DNA of 64,000 nt from Protonemura montana. Taxonomy: Eukaryota; Arthropoda; Insecta; Plecoptera; Nemouridae. The notes under the pieces were generated by a model, which worked only from the letters and a program-made list of their open reading frames with translations, was not told where the DNA came from and did not search any database. Of the stretch, positions 11,303 to 49,100 are shown piece after piece (position 1 is the first letter of the stretch; the number at the start of each line of letters is the position of its first letter). Both the position numbers and the translations under genes were made by a program. The DNA lies in NCBI GenBank assembly GCA_947568835.1, contig OX387604.1, forward strand, positions 4,754,001 to 4,818,000, written 5' to 3'.

Positions 11303-12015
11303 CAAATCAACTCCGGCAATAACTAAAAATCACCTGTACAGTGTACCCACCAAGAATCGAAAGCATTTTTTATTGCATTGTCTTCACCATCATGCACAAA
11401 CCTATCATACGACGACATTATCTACGCTGTAACTAAATGACTTGAACAACATGCATAACAAACGTGATCCAGCGGTATCTCCGATGATTTGCTGTGTTAT
11501 GACAAGATGGGGCGAAAACGGAGAAGGGTCGACTACTGGCGGAGGATTTGGCACGATGGAATGTTCCAGCGGGCGCGAGTACGGAAGCGGTGGTTACAGC
11601 GGCGCTCGCGCGGGAAATCCGTACTAAGTCATCGCAACGGCCACCACAGGTACTCACGCACACCCCCCCTCAACTGATTGACAACTATCATTCAAGAAAG
11701 CTTTCTTTCGTTGAAGCGCCACTTTGAGATGAATTACAGTGATGACTCGACGATGTCTGCAAGTTTCCCGACTTGGTTTGATATTTTATTTGACTCGCTC
11801 GGCTACTTGGCGATCGTCGTTTAGGTCGATATACATGGTTTATTCTTCTCTCTTCCATGCCTCTACTTGCTTTTTCTGTAGAATGTTATTAGTCTTCAGT
11901 TCCTCATTTTTGTTGGCAAACTATTAGCTTTGTAAGGATTGCTTTACAAGATGGTAATGCTATAGATCATATGGAAAAAAATTGTCTCACCTCACTCCTA
12001 TTTTCCTTTTCTCAA
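11303..12015. other. Spacer with a Gly-rich open stretch
   Basis: Mostly featureless. At about 11503-11627 (+) one frame reads a Gly/Ser/Tyr/Arg-rich peptide ending GGYSGARAGNPY and a stop, similar in composition to the Rsf1-like tail. It could be an alternative last exon or chance; no supporting donor was identified. Confidence 0.25.
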
Positions 12016-13158
12016 TTAAAAGATAAATTCAAGCACATCCCCCACTTTGAAGAACTCAGCGATAGTTTGGTACCTGGAGAGAGCCTCACTTAGTTTTGTA
12101 ACCAAACCGAATCTCGGCGACACTTCCACAAGGGTGCTTGAGTATTCTTCGATAGCTGTGATAATCTCCTGTCTACAGCAGTCAACTGTGAACGTGAGAA
12201 ACCTCCGTACAATGCCACTGCTCCGCTTTGATTTCTTGTGCATCGACCATTGCGTATGAAGCAAAAATACCTGACAATAGTAAACCTGCCTGCAATGCAA
12301 CTTGCTCCGTAATCTTGTCGACTTGTGCTGTGTCGATTCGTTTGACTCGACATGAATTGAAATTTCGTTGATACGAATCAAATTGTAACCTACCGTATAA
12401 GAAACAAGCTTCGTTCCTTCAATATCAAATGCAAATTCCGACGCTAAATATCGACGTACTACGTAGTGCAAACATACTAAATTCCTGGAGCCCTGACATG
12501 TTAAGCTCGAGTGCCCAGCGAGTGTCTGGATATTTGAATGTCCAGAAACTAGTTGTCCCCCCTCCCCCCATACTCCGACACTGCATCTCTTCGCAATCTC
12601 AATACCTGCGGCAATTTGTGGAAAGCCAACTTGGCATCTATGCGACAGTATTCACGGGTCATTTAACGCCGATTGACGGATACGTCGAAATGGTTTCGAA
12701 CGCCCGAATCTCTATATAAGACCACACAATTTGCAGAAAAGTGCTCCAGTTATCGAACAACGACGACAAACTGACACCGAAATGTTATCCTTCAACAGTT
12801 TAACGTCGGGGGGTGGGCTAATTTGTTGGAACTCGATTTCTTTAAAAAATCCTTGCAAATTGGATAACCGAAAGTGAAAAAAGTTCAAGCAGTCTTGCGT
12901 CCAGGCAGCCTGGTGACTAGGGTGTGCTCTGACTGGCAAGGTGGCTGCGAGGATAATGCGTGAAGTAATTGTGTGAAGATTTGCAATAATATTGAAGCTA
13001 CGTGGTTTCCTGCATGCTCCCCATCGCCAGCAGTGAGTGGGCAATTGTCTGCGATTTCCGGCGTTTGACTCTAGAGTGTGTTGTATCTGTTGGATTACAG
13101 CAGGGACCTGCTCTACGCATCGACATAATGCATCGAGCCGCCGCCTCGCTGCGGCCAT
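12016..13158 (-). CDS. Possible small minus-strand gene, unknown function
   Basis: I do not recognise a family. The best supported part is the 3' end: a candidate last exon 12016-12185 encodes 55 residues ending FFKVGDVLEFIF, with acceptor CACAG before it. A candidate previous exon ends at 12271 with donor CAG/GTATTT and reads DTAQVDKITEQVALQAGLLLS; the phases agree (1) across an 85-bp intron. Further upstream, ASEFAFDIEGTKLVSYT followed by a GTAGGT donor (about 12375-12430) also looks coding, but its phase does not join the next piece, so the model is incomplete. A start is proposed at ATG 13158, which lies in a TAAATGGCCGC context like other 5' ends here. The helical, charged C terminus looks protein-like. 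Treat as a hypothesis. Confidence 0.3.
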
Positions 13159-37310
<24,152 letters not shown>

Positions 37311-39804
37311 CGCCAGCTTGGCGAACTTGAACCGTCGATTGGTGCGATTTTAATCGCCTGTTTCGCTCATCATTCCCCTCTGCGATGCCTTCTTCACTTG
37401 GCATGTTTCGTGCATTGCTTTAGATTAACTAATGATTTAGGTACTTTCTTCGGAAAGCGCTTGTTGCATATCTTAATGTCGGCGATAATTACGAGGCATA
37501 GTGGGAGAAGTAATTAGTCTGGTGGAGCCGTGATGTGATTATCTCCCCGATCGAGATGAGAAACGGCTAGCATTTAGGTAGTCTAGATTATATTTTTCTA
37601 ATTGATCATTCCTAAAAAGTGAATGACAGAATTCTACGACATTCCGTCCGTAGCTTTCTGCGTCGAGATCTCTAGATGAAGTGGAAACTACGGATAACCC
37701 AGGTCGCGTGCCCGCCACCGCCACCGTTGTATTTCAAGCCAGTATTTTCGTGCGTTTTCATTCCGTGTCTCGATCGAGCCCACAGCTGTGATAGGTGGAG
37801 AGATCCAGTCTTACATATCTATGCCGACCCTAATTTCGGCAGACTGATTTGTGTTCTGGGATCTCATCGTAGTTTGGATTTTTGTGATAAGCCTGCAGTC
37901 AGTTTTAAAATACGAGCATGTCAATATTGAAAATTAACACCTTTTTGGTTCTGGCCTTCATATTTTTTCGAATGGAAAAATATCCTACAATGTAAACCGA
38001 AGAACTGAAAGTACGGCATGGCTCGAGCTGACTGGATCTGTTTTTGTTTTGCTGTTACGATTGAGATGGCCAACGGGAGACTGTGATTGTGGTTGCCTGT
38101 GCTCTGAAAGAAATTATGTTCGTTTGGGGCAATGTTTGCCACGATTTTGAGTACATCAGTGATCCCTCACTTTCTAGGAATCGGTTTGTCTGACTCCCAG
38201 ATCCGAGGTCTTCATCTTGATGTGTACAAAATCGTGACTAAAACACTAATTTTATTTGAGTATAATGAATAAATTCATTTATTTATTTTATTTTATTTCC
38301 TACATTTTCCCGCCACTATGCATTTGCCAACCTACGTCACATTGACATAACTATAATAATAATAATTCAGTAGGAACATTTACCTCTTCCTCTGGCAGCC
38401 TGAGTTTTATTAATTTACGTAGCTGTAATTAATGCACTTAAGTAAGAATTCCAGGCATACAATTTGGCTTTTCCAGCTAGCAGAAGTCAGTTCATATTGC
38501 TGCAACGGAGGAATTGTCAACTTTGAGGATACTTTGTTACGTTCTGTGGCCCTTTACGCGTGAACAAGTCTTATTGGAACAAAATTGGCTGAAAATAGTG
38601 AGTTAGAAACTGTTGTTTTCAGAACCAAAAGTTTTGAACTGAAACTGCGATGGGCATGGAAAATTATTTTTTAAGCCTGAAGCTTAGATAACAAAATTGT
38701 AGTGAAAGAGGGTTTCAACTTACTGCGAAAGAAATTGGTCAGTTGCACACCCTCTCTTTTCTTCTTCACCACAAACAATATCCAACCTCTTGGCACCCTA
38801 TTTGCATTAGATAAGAAATGATAAAGGTTTGCGCAGTTTTACTCCATATGGAAAATATCCTTTGACCCATGAAAACAACAGTGTTTTTATTTTTTTCGTC
38901 TAGATGTCAGCAATTTTGGGTAAATTCAATTGTTTATTCCTGTATTACTGTTGTGGCACGTGCTGTATTACCTGAGCATCGTGGCATTGGTGGTGGGTAG
39001 CAAAGGTTGGTAATGTAAATGTGTAATTATAATAACGAGTCTGTTTGGTCCAGCTGCTCATCTAAAATTTCAGGGGGGGATGGAAATGTGAATTTTGAAA
39101 ATTCGTACTTTTTAGTACGTTTTAACAGACTTTGGTCTGTGTTCCTGCATAAACGATCAGCTGTATTTAAAATGATGCTTTTGTTATATTGGGGGGTGAG
39201 GGGCTTTCTCGCGCATAGGGCACCAGTAGCCAGTGATAAGACAACCTAATGGTGCTGAGTCAAGTGTTGGAAAATAAAATCCTCGCCAGAAAATCATGAA
39301 ATTGATTTCTGGGACGGTAAACTCAGTTTTTTTATTACGTGACGTAATTAACTTAATGCAATTTATGAAACACTTGTCACATAGTTCGGAGGTTATTTAT
39401 TCGTACTGCCTCAAATTTCTTATTATTATTTTTATGTATCCGTCGATCACCTTCAAACCCATAGGTCAAGAAGTGGCTTGAACATGTTATATTAACCAAC
39501 GATAACGGTACTATCTTCGACTTGAATGGAGGATTCAAACTTGGTGGCGCGGCGGTTGTAGCGAGAGCAGCGGCTCACAAACAACCGCCATCTTGGATAG
39601 CAGAGCAGGGCGTACACCAACCAAGTGCAAAGTGCGTCTGCTGTTCTAATCCGTCTGAACTGAAAATACTTGTTCTTTTTAGGCGTATACTCCTTATAAG
39701 ATAATTGGAATAAGTCTATAGTGATATAGTGCATCTTTCAAGCGTTTCCAATGCTTGTAAACTTCAACTTTAACGAAAATTAACTCTTTGAGAGAAAGAC
39801 AACA
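37311..39804 (+). other. SIK 3' UTR and spacer to lachesin
   Basis: AATAAA at 38268-38273, about 960 nt after the stop, is a plausible SIK polyadenylation signal. Downstream there is only AT-rich spacer up to the lachesin 5' region. CCGCCATCTTGG at 39585-39596 is a YY1/Pho-like element about 210 bp before the lachesin ATG. Confidence 0.5.
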
Positions 39805-42800
39805 ATGGCATCATCCAGCATGAATGCGATTTTTGTGGTCATCTCGTGCAGTATTCTTAGCTTGGGTAAGTATTTTATGCATTATTTCTTTTGTTTAAGT
39901 TGCCAGTCAACTCGCATTACAGATAATACTCTGCTATTCAGTATCCTGCATACCTAAATGTGTCCCAAATATGTCCCGGCTGGAGTCCCCTACCCATGAT
40001 ATTAGCACCTAATGCTTCCTGCAATCCTTCGCCTTAAATCCTTGAGTTCTAGGCTACTTTACTACTACTTGTACTATTACTGGCACACCCTGAAGACCTT
40101 ACTTCTTACCTAAATACCTACGTATATACTTCTCCGCTTAGTCTCACTTTGTAATCCTAGCACTAATAAGTAACACTAGCATGACTAGACAGTGACTCAT
40201 TATACTTTTTGCCAAAGACACTTTACTTTTCACTGTTGGAGCAGTCAGAATAAAATGGTCACATTATTTTGCTAGTAGGATACTAGGGCCAGGGCCAGAT
40301 TCAACTTCAGTAATTCTGCTATTTTGCAGACAAGGCCACAACTCCAAAAGCCATAGACCCTGGTCTGGTACATAAAAGTTATTTTAAGAAAAAAACTAGT
40401 ACTTGACTGCCCTTTTTGCAATGATCTAAATGTGATCTGGTGATCGGGTTTTGTTCTACCATGGATCATTGTATAGACACAAAAATTTAGAGATGTGCCA
40501 TACCTTCTTTAAACTTGAGCAGATAGATTTGCTTCCATTTAAAAAAATTCAGAAACATACATTCCATTGTAAAATTAGTTTTTGTACACTTAAGATTACC
40601 TACCTTAGGTGGTGTGCTGACTAATCGTTTATGCTTTAGTCCGCCTCTGATCAGCGTCAATGTATTTATACCGAACTATTGTATAAGTTAAGTTAAATAA
40701 GTCAGAGCATGTATTATTGAATCAGAATATTATATTATCGAAGTAATATTGTATATTACTAAACAATATTATACTTATACAAAATTATCAAAGCAAATGG
40801 GAAACCGTAACAATTTAAGAAAATATTTGAAGCCTTTGGATGTTCTTAAATCTCTAAATTTGGACTTCTGATTGCTAATTTAAATTCATCTAGAGTATAA
40901 AATACATTCCTAATAAGGAACTTGTTTATTCTAGATTTAAACTCATGTACATCTAATTGTATCATATTATTAGGTAAAAGATTAATATAAGCAAGAAGAA
41001 TAAAAGCAAGCCTGTCGGTTTAACTTGTTTTTTATGAGGGTTAATTTATCTCGAGCAAGTTTAAATCTATTTTTATTTCCAGTCGTATGGTTATGGTTAT
41101 GTGCAAGAAAAATGTTCTGATTAATTTAAACATATTAACCACACAATTTTTTCCAGTATCGTCGCAACGAACTCCCACTATCTCCTACATATCTCAAGAG
41201 CAAATTAAAGACATCGGAGGAACTGTGGAATTGGAATGTAGTGTCCAGTATGCACAAGACTACCCTGTTCTGTGGGTGAAGGTATGGATAAACAGATCAT
41301 AAAACATTTTTGTTTAACATATCCCTTCGAGATCAGACACTAAAAGCATACTGCTTTAACTAATGACTGCCAATAATTTGTGTCTAGGTGGATCGTAATC
41401 AGAGAACAGAACTACTGCCAATTTCTTCGGGAAGCTCCCTGATCATTCGAGACTCTCGATTTGCTCTGCGATATGATACAGCCAGCTCAACCTACACACT
41501 GCAGGTAAATAAATTGCTTGTAGCCAGGTTAAGTTATTTAAAACTTAACGATAGTCAACGCTTTATTTTTAATATGTTATACCTACTACTTCGAAAACAC
41601 TCCAAATTGTTAACACTTTGTTTTGTTTTCTAGATAAAAGACATTCAGGAGACAGATGCAGCATACTATCACTGCCAAGTTCTGATTTCTCTTAACAACA
41701 AGATTGCAGCGACCGTTGAACTTCAAGTACGGCGTCCCCCGATTATATCCGACAACTCCACTCGGTCTCTTGTTGTCAGTGAGGGGCAGACAGTTCAGTT
41801 GGAATGTTATGCTGGAGGATACCCACCCCCGCGAGTGTCGTGGCGCCGAGAAAACAATGCCATCCTACCCACCGGAGGCTCGATTTACAAGTACGTCTTG
41901 ATGCTCGAAATGTCACTTAGCAGGTTGAGTTCATTTGTGATTTGGAGTCTTGCAAGTCACTAGTTGTAAATATTGGGGTTTGCAGCCGATCCTCTTGAAG
42001 ATTAGACAATGTCATTGGTTTGCCTTTATGTTACTTGTTAGCTATGTTGCCTTCTACATTTATTGACCTAGAAATGCACCTTCTTTCTCTATTTTCTGCT
42101 GGGTAAAAAAAAAGTTGAATTGCCAAGTTTCATACTATTTATTATTTCATTGATAAAAAGATAGCTAGCTAAATTTTTATCAATTAATTCAGTCTGTCTA
42201 TGGAACAGTTAACACTTATTTTGTTTCTGCAACATAAACACTATTATTTTCATTGATTTATTTCAGTGCAGTTTGGAAGAAATCTTCATTTTCAAGCTTG
42301 ATTTCAAATATAGGTGGTCGATTTCTTTGTTAAGTTTTTTTTTTATTGCAAGTTAAAATGTTAGGTGGATTAAAAATCCCATTATCCATCAATATCATTC
42401 AAATAGCCCCAGAAAATAGTATATGCAAAGATGGTAAAGAATTTATGTTACAGATAATTGGAGGTAAAATAGTGGTTCTAACGATCTAGCTTGTAATGAC
42501 GACATCTGTAAAAGTGAATCTGAAAGTGACAACAATACCTTGAGGAAGGTGCCTGTTGGAAGTGGACTGGACTGGGGAGAGATACACATTTGGTTACCCG
42601 CTAAAACTCCCAACAGTAATTCAGACTTTCTGCTCCGAAATTAATGACCCAACTTCTTTCTAAAGGGTTGCTTAATGTGCACACTCCCCCTTTTGTACTG
42701 GTGTATGTCGTTTCTCTTTTCATGATCTCAGTTCGTAATATAAAGTTTCCTCAACTCAATGCCATAATTGCATATTGCATTTTGGCCCTTGACCCTAAGA

Positions 42801-44569
42801 ACTGTACTTGACCCTGATTTGTTCAAATATGCCTGTATTAGTGCTGAAAAATTATACAGCGCTAATGTGACTTAATGATCTAGTTCCAATGGCTCCATTT
42901 TTAGACGTATGTGACCACGGAGACTCATTTATTACCTGACAATCAATTTCAATATTCTAGAGGCAACAAGCTGAAGGTGACGACAGTTTCCAAGGAAGAC
43001 CGTGGCACTTACTACTGTGTGGCTGAGAACGGAGTGGGCAAAGGTGCTCGGCGCAACATCGCCGTCGAGGTTGAGTTTGCCCCAGTCATCTCCGTGCCCC
43101 GTCCGAGGCTTGGGCAGGCACTTCTCTATGACATGGACCTCGAGTGCCACGTAGAGGCCTACCCTCCACCGGCCATTGTCTGGATCAAAGACGAGATCCA
43201 GCTGTCCAACAACCAGCATTATGGGTCAGTACTCAATTTGGCTGTTGAGGTTGGTTGTGATCATCCTGATTAGTGTTTTTATGAAGTGTACGTTTCTGAA
43301 CCCCGTCTTTAAAGAATGGCTTCAAACGGTGATTATTTTATTACCATATTGGTGCTCAGAAGCTGGAGTAAGTTACAAACCAGAGGCACTGTTGTTTAAC
43401 TATGTGTGTTTGAAACACTTTCCAGAAAGAAGCATACTTAATAGCTGAAAATTACTCCATGTGGGCTTTGTAGATTTTAAGTTAGAAAATCACACAAGCT
43501 GAAAGGAGAGGTCTGTGACTGATTTCGATGTAATCAATTACGTTTCAGCATTTCACACTTTGCGACAGCAGATGAGTTCACTGACACCACCATTCGTGTG
43601 ATAACAATTGAAAAGCGGCAGTTTGGTCGCTACAAATGCAAGGCTTCCAACAAACTGGGCTCTGCTGAAGCAGAAGTCGAACTTTTTGGTGAGTTTTCCT
43701 TTCCGCTTAATCACTGGTCTGGGTGTAAACGGAATTTTGTCAATACTTGCCAAGCACATTTGCCTGGGACCATTTCTTATTTCCTAAGACTGTTTGGTCC
43801 ATGTAGCACACACACTTTGGTACATGCACTGTAGCTGTCATATTAGTGGTACCTAATTATATCAACTACCAGCTGCACACCCCGGTAGTCGAGAGCATTG
43901 TCGTCGTATTGTTGCTAGATCACATTTTCTATCATATTAGTACCTAGACCTTAGAGTCTTGCCGCCTGAATGATTTGTCTACCTTGCCTATTACAGAGTC
44001 GATTATCCCGGTGTGCCCCCCTGCCTGTGGCCATTCTCGCTACAACATTGCAGTGCAGATAACTACCAGCATGTGCCTAGTGCTGCTATCTGCCTTGCTA
44101 GTCTTGTTGCATAGGTACGTGTTTGAGAAGAAACCTCTTGAAGCTGTTTCCCTTTTTCTATCACTGTACCAAATAAGCATATGTTATAGAAGTTAGACTA
44201 GACCTGTGTATGTGGAGCCATGTCTGGCTAGGTTCTTTTTCGTTTAACTTTGTACTGATCTGTGTCAAAAACGACTTGCAACCACTGTGATGTTGTACTA
44301 CCTGATAACAGGTAGTCGCTCGTGGTGATTGCACCAAGCTTTTGCCGTCGATGAGTAAGCAAATTTAAACAAATTGCCTGCTAAGACTCTTTGCTTCCCT
44401 GATTATGAAATGTTGCCATATTCTGCACGTTTATTCTCACATTCGCATGCTCTGTTGAATTGAACCCCACACAGGTTTCTTGGTTCATGGTTCCATCATG
44501 TAACGTTCGAAGGAACAAAACTAACCGAACAAATTTTTCTTTTTCAGAAATATCAACTCCAAATATTAA
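39805..44569 (+). CDS. Lac: Lachesin-like Ig-domain cell adhesion protein
   Basis: Eight exons: 39805-39865, 41157-41281, 41388-41504, 41634-41890, 42961-43224, 43549-43688, 43997-44114 and 44548-44569 (TAA). Phases agree, giving 1104 nt and 367 aa, close to insect lachesin. Residues 1-20 form a signal peptide. Three Ig domains follow, each with its cysteine pair: LECSVQ/YYHCQV, LECYAG/YYCVAE and LECHVE/YKCKAS. Stretches such as DYPVLWVKVDRN, SGSSLIIRDSRFALRYDTAS, YYCVAENGVGKGARRNI and FATADEFTDTTIRVITIEKR match lachesin closely. After IIPVCPPACGHS, a hydrophobic end (about 343-360) fits a GPI-anchor signal. Lachesin is a homophilic adhesion protein needed for septate junctions, tracheal tube length and neuronal contacts. 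The final exon encodes only seven residues including the split one. Confidence 0.93.
39866..41156 (+). other. Lachesin intron 1
   Basis: 1.3 kb, AT-rich; no exon or recognised repeat. Confidence 0.5.
41891..42960 (+). other. Lachesin intron 4
   Basis: 1.07 kb with nothing recognised. Confidence 0.5.
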
Positions 44570-46089
44570 TTATCCTGGACTTCAGTGGGAAAATTCTTGT
44601 CCTGCCTCTGTGACCACATGTTCGGCGGTTATGGTTTTTCTGAGCTTTTTCACTTTGATATTCTCCATGGTTTGAACGTATTAATCTCACAACTCATTCC
44701 ATTTGCTCCCGACACTTCGATAAAGCATATTTTTTTCCTATAAGTTTATTTTTGCCGTCCAATTGAGAACAGCTGGTGATTTTATTTTGCTCCTCTCTAT
44801 AATTTAGTAAGAGAATCTCATCTATGGTTTTAACTTTTTAGCAAAGTATGCTAACAATCATTATTTCTTAAAAATTAATTGCTCTACTCAAGTGCAGCTT
44901 AGTATCTAGGTAACTTTTTTACTAGTGAAAACTGATATTAGAATGGGCAAGCAATATGTTTGTTCTCATCGGATGAAATGAAATTTTCATCCTCTTTTAT
45001 TAGATTTAAAGAAACTAGCTTAGTGGAGGCCAATGGCCTCGCCTACAAAATGTGACTGAAGTAACGTATGCACAATGTGAGGATGGGCCGTAGTATGTTG
45101 CGCTTGTATCTGTCCTCACCACAACGGCTGCTAACCAAAATGCAGCTGGCAATATTTTTGTTTTAATCACCCATCTGTACAAATATCTCAAGTATTAAGT
45201 ACAATTTTACTACATTCCTTCCAGATATTATTAATAGTTGCATTTTATTATCATAGACATGATTTATTTTTACAAATCAAATTTTGTATACTCTTTGGAC
45301 CATAAATTAAATATCTATTTGTGAGCTTTTGCACAAATGAATGAAATGATAAATTTAATGGGAGTATGTACTGAATAAACTTTTATCTCAATTTGTCAGT
45401 GTAACTTATTCATAGTAAAAATAAAGCTGGTGGTACCCAGTAAACGCTGCCGAATGTTGATTTAATCGGTTGAACTTGGTAAGTTGCCCCAAACCCGAGA
45501 GGTTGATGATATGAATGTAGGTAAACCATTTTTTGGGCCAGCAAGATTAAAATATGCCATAGGTGGGGTGTGCTGAAGGAAGGTACAACTGGGAGACCCT
45601 ATCAGGTCTTCGTAACTAAGCAGATTGAAATCTTTAACATTTACAAATGGAGTGGATCTATGAACTTAGAGAAAGGAATGGGTAGGCTATAACCACACTC
45701 AGTTTTGATCGCCGCTCACGAGTAATCGACTTGGTGTTAAGAGTTGATCGCAGTAATTGACTTAATTGTGTTCAGACACTTCCATTTTTTGGCTACGGCT
45801 GTGGTTATGGGGTAGTCAAATGAAGGTTAAAAAAGTACTTCAAAATTTCTGCAATAACTCTTGGCACAGGTTAGAGATAATCAAAACAACGTTATCAATT
45901 TTGTACAGGGTGGATTTGACATGGTTGGGAAGCTCTGTCATATGTTTTTATTTCACATCAGCTTTTGTGACCGACACTTATGACAACGTACCAGTGTCAC
46001 GTTCCAAGTAATATAACCCTTAATTTCCAGTCACAGACCAATTGGACCTTGAGTAAACCTTCAAAATCTCAATGAAGTTCTTAGCTCAG
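44570..46089 (+). other. Lachesin 3' region and spacer
   Basis: AATAAA occurs at 45374-45379 and 45420-45425, plausible polyadenylation signals about 800 nt after the stop. The rest up to the dehydrogenase shows no gene. Confidence 0.45.
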
Positions 46090-46095
46090 TTTATT
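46090..46095 (-). terminator. Possible polyadenylation signal of the dehydrogenase gene
   Basis: TTTATT on the plus strand reads AATAAA on the minus strand, about 40 nt after the dehydrogenase stop. This short spacing makes a compact 3' UTR. Confidence 0.4.
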
Positions 46096-46134
46096 GCGTA
46101 GTTTTACATCGTCTATTAATATGTTCTTGGGTGT

Positions 46135-49100
46135 CTATTGGGCGACTTTGAAAATGGCCTTTGCAATAGTGCCCTTCTTCAACTTCTCGATGGCTTCCTT
46201 GTACTCTGAAAGCTGGAACTCCTGTATTCCCAGGCTGGAGTATGTCAGGTACCTGAAATAATTTTCCACTTTATTGGAATGCACTCCTACACCCGGCAAA
46301 GCAATGACATTCACATTTGGCTTTATCCCAAAAGTTCCCAAAAGCCCATTGGACTTTATCTCATAAGATCACCATTCATTTTTTTTTAAACACATTGAAA
46401 TAAGTCTTGCTATTTGCCTTACGATCACTAAAATACCAAATATTACTTATTTTGTGGGAAGTGGTGGTGTGTACCCCGTCCCAACCTACGGGAGCCAAAG
46501 CCCACAGAAGACATCGCGCAATGGGACCTCGTTGTGAGACTTTGTTTAGTATGTCAAAATGTTACAATTTGTTGCAATCTCTAAGCTTGAAATTGAAACA
46601 TGCACCTGTATGCTTCTGTGGCATGTAGCCTGGCCGGTCATTTACGTGCTGTCGCTATGCACAAACCATCTTACCTGGTGCCCAAAGCGTCGATCAAGCC
46701 TAGCGCTTTCGGGAAACTGAAGGGGTTGATGTTCACTCCAATAACGGTTAGCTCGTTCTTGTACAACAGGAACGGTGACACACTGCGATTTGGAAAAATC
46801 ACATGCGTGTTAGTTTAATGTCAGTGTGCATGTTTGTATCAGCAGGGATAGCCACATTATGCATTTGCCAAACATGAAATGTGGGGCAGCAGTTCGCTAT
46901 TTATTGTGCGTGTAGGACTGGCTCAATTTCGCTTACCTTATCCTAGCTTCAGGTGAAGTAACCCCGAAAATGCAGAGCTTTCCACCTGGCCTAATGTATG
47001 TCAGGGCGGACTCGATGGCAGGGGCAAAGCCGGAGCAGTCCACCACCAGGTCGTATCCCCAATCAGGGTCAGCAGCCTTCTTCGCCTTCAGAGTATCTGG
47101 ATGGACCACTTGGTAGCCGGTTTCTGAGAACCAACGATGCAGTCAGCTCTTACCAACAAGTTGAAGCATCCCGTCACATTGAGAAAATTCACATATTTGG
47201 GAGAGGTAGTACTTACCAAGTTTCAGAACAAGGTCCCTGCGGGCCTGTTGCGGCTCGCTGATTGTCACTCTACGATGTCCTGCAAGTGCAAATATTAAGT
47301 TACACCGGCTACGTATCTTGGCCTGCTACAGTTACTTCGGAGTGTAATCGCATGTATGCAGTACGCATTGCTAGGCAGCAGAAACTTACCTTGCAAATGC
47401 AGAATGCTGGCCCAGAGGTTGCCGATTATGCCGGCACCCTGCACGAGGATGTTGGAGCCCACTGGCACCGGCACGATCCGGTCCCAGCCATGAGAGATGC
47501 AGGAAAGAGGCTCTGTCAAAGCGGCTACAAGCACAAGAAAAGGGAACCGTTGTTGGGAGAAATTTTACGAGTATAACGTCACACCAAGGGTCACACATGA
47601 AGATCATCAAATTTAAGGGAAACTTGTTTGTGGGTTTTTTCCGCTTTCCGCAGGGAGGAGCCTTTTCAAACAGACTTCCCTGGACATTAAAACCGTGTGT
47701 CGCAATTTGCCAAAAACTAGGAGATTTGATCGGTGCAAGCCTTTTCCCTGGGAAATGGTTGTGACATATCTCTAACATGTCATGCTGTCATTTTCTTTAA
47801 CTCATTTCTCCACAAGACCCAAAGGTATGTTATCTAAATGTAGGCATTGCATATCACTGGTCCAAGGACACAGTCTGTGATCTGATGACATGGAATTCAA
47901 AGTGGAATTTCGAAACGTCAAATAGTCGAACGTCGTCGCTCTATCCCAGTGACTGTTAAAATGCTCTGCAATACCGTTTGTGGTCAGTGGCGAAACTGCG
48001 ACAGTGGGGCTCGCCCGTAAACAATTCATTTTTTATTGTACTTATGTGGTTTCATGGAGGTTATTTTGAAATTTATTTTCCTTATCAGTTAGAACTTCAA
48101 AGACTTACCCTGCTCGAGAGTGATGTTTGCAGGAAGCTTGTACACTTGTTTAGCTGGCACCAAGCAAAACTGGGCCCATCCTCCGTTGCGGAAAATGCCC
48201 ACGGTGTTGTTGATGCCTCCGACCTTGCAGAAATGATAGCAGCCTCCGGTACAGAAGTTGCAGGTGTCGCAACCACTGTTAGGATCCACGGACACCTTAT
48301 CCCCTGCAATCAATCGCTCCAATTCACCTTAAGGTACACCAACTCCCCATAAAGTGTGCGATTGTGGTTACAACATAGTTACACTCAATCAGTGGTTAAT
48401 TTCTAAAAAATAGGTGGGTGGACGCTTGACGATCTTGTGTGAGGGGGGAGGGGTAGATCTTTTTGTTTTCTGTAAGTAAATAGTGAAATCATTGGTTGAT
48501 AGTTGTGGTTTCTTGTCGGCAAAAAGACTTTGTGTAACTAAAATGAGATTTACCCGAAGAAGACGTAACCATCCCACATGAGCGCCCAAATACTTGTAAT
48601 ATAACCCTCCAATTTGTGGAAATTTCTAAAGAAATGAGAGGCGAACAGTAGAAGTGACTGACGGGGTTTTAAAACAACAAGACACTTTCCGGGAGGACAA
48701 ATGAGAGGAAATGGTAATTCACGAAAAGATTGTGCGCGTGGGTTACCTCGGTCAACCTAAATTTCCCTGCTAGTGCCATTGTTTCTACCTGGAAATAAAT
48801 TGTTGAAAAGATCGATCAACTAACGTTACTTACCTCTGCTCGCACGAGGAGTTGGGGGTAGGAATTCCAAGACAATTCTGCTAACATCTTTGGACCAAAA
48901 CATTAGCCCGAAACAACGGGGTCGGAAGGAATTCTGTCCAACTTATAAATCGTAAGTTTGTACAAAATAAAATTGGGTATCGTCTGCACTCTGAGTAAAT
49001 TAGAACAGCGCATTGACAAGGCAAAATTAAAATAAAAGGCATTTCGAAAATAATTAGGAGGGTGGACGGCGTCCACCCTGAAAAAAAGGTGGTGGACGCC

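Noticed and set aside
12429-12719. 96-codon plus-strand frame
   Set aside because: It is antisense to the putative minus gene, has no domain and no splice support.
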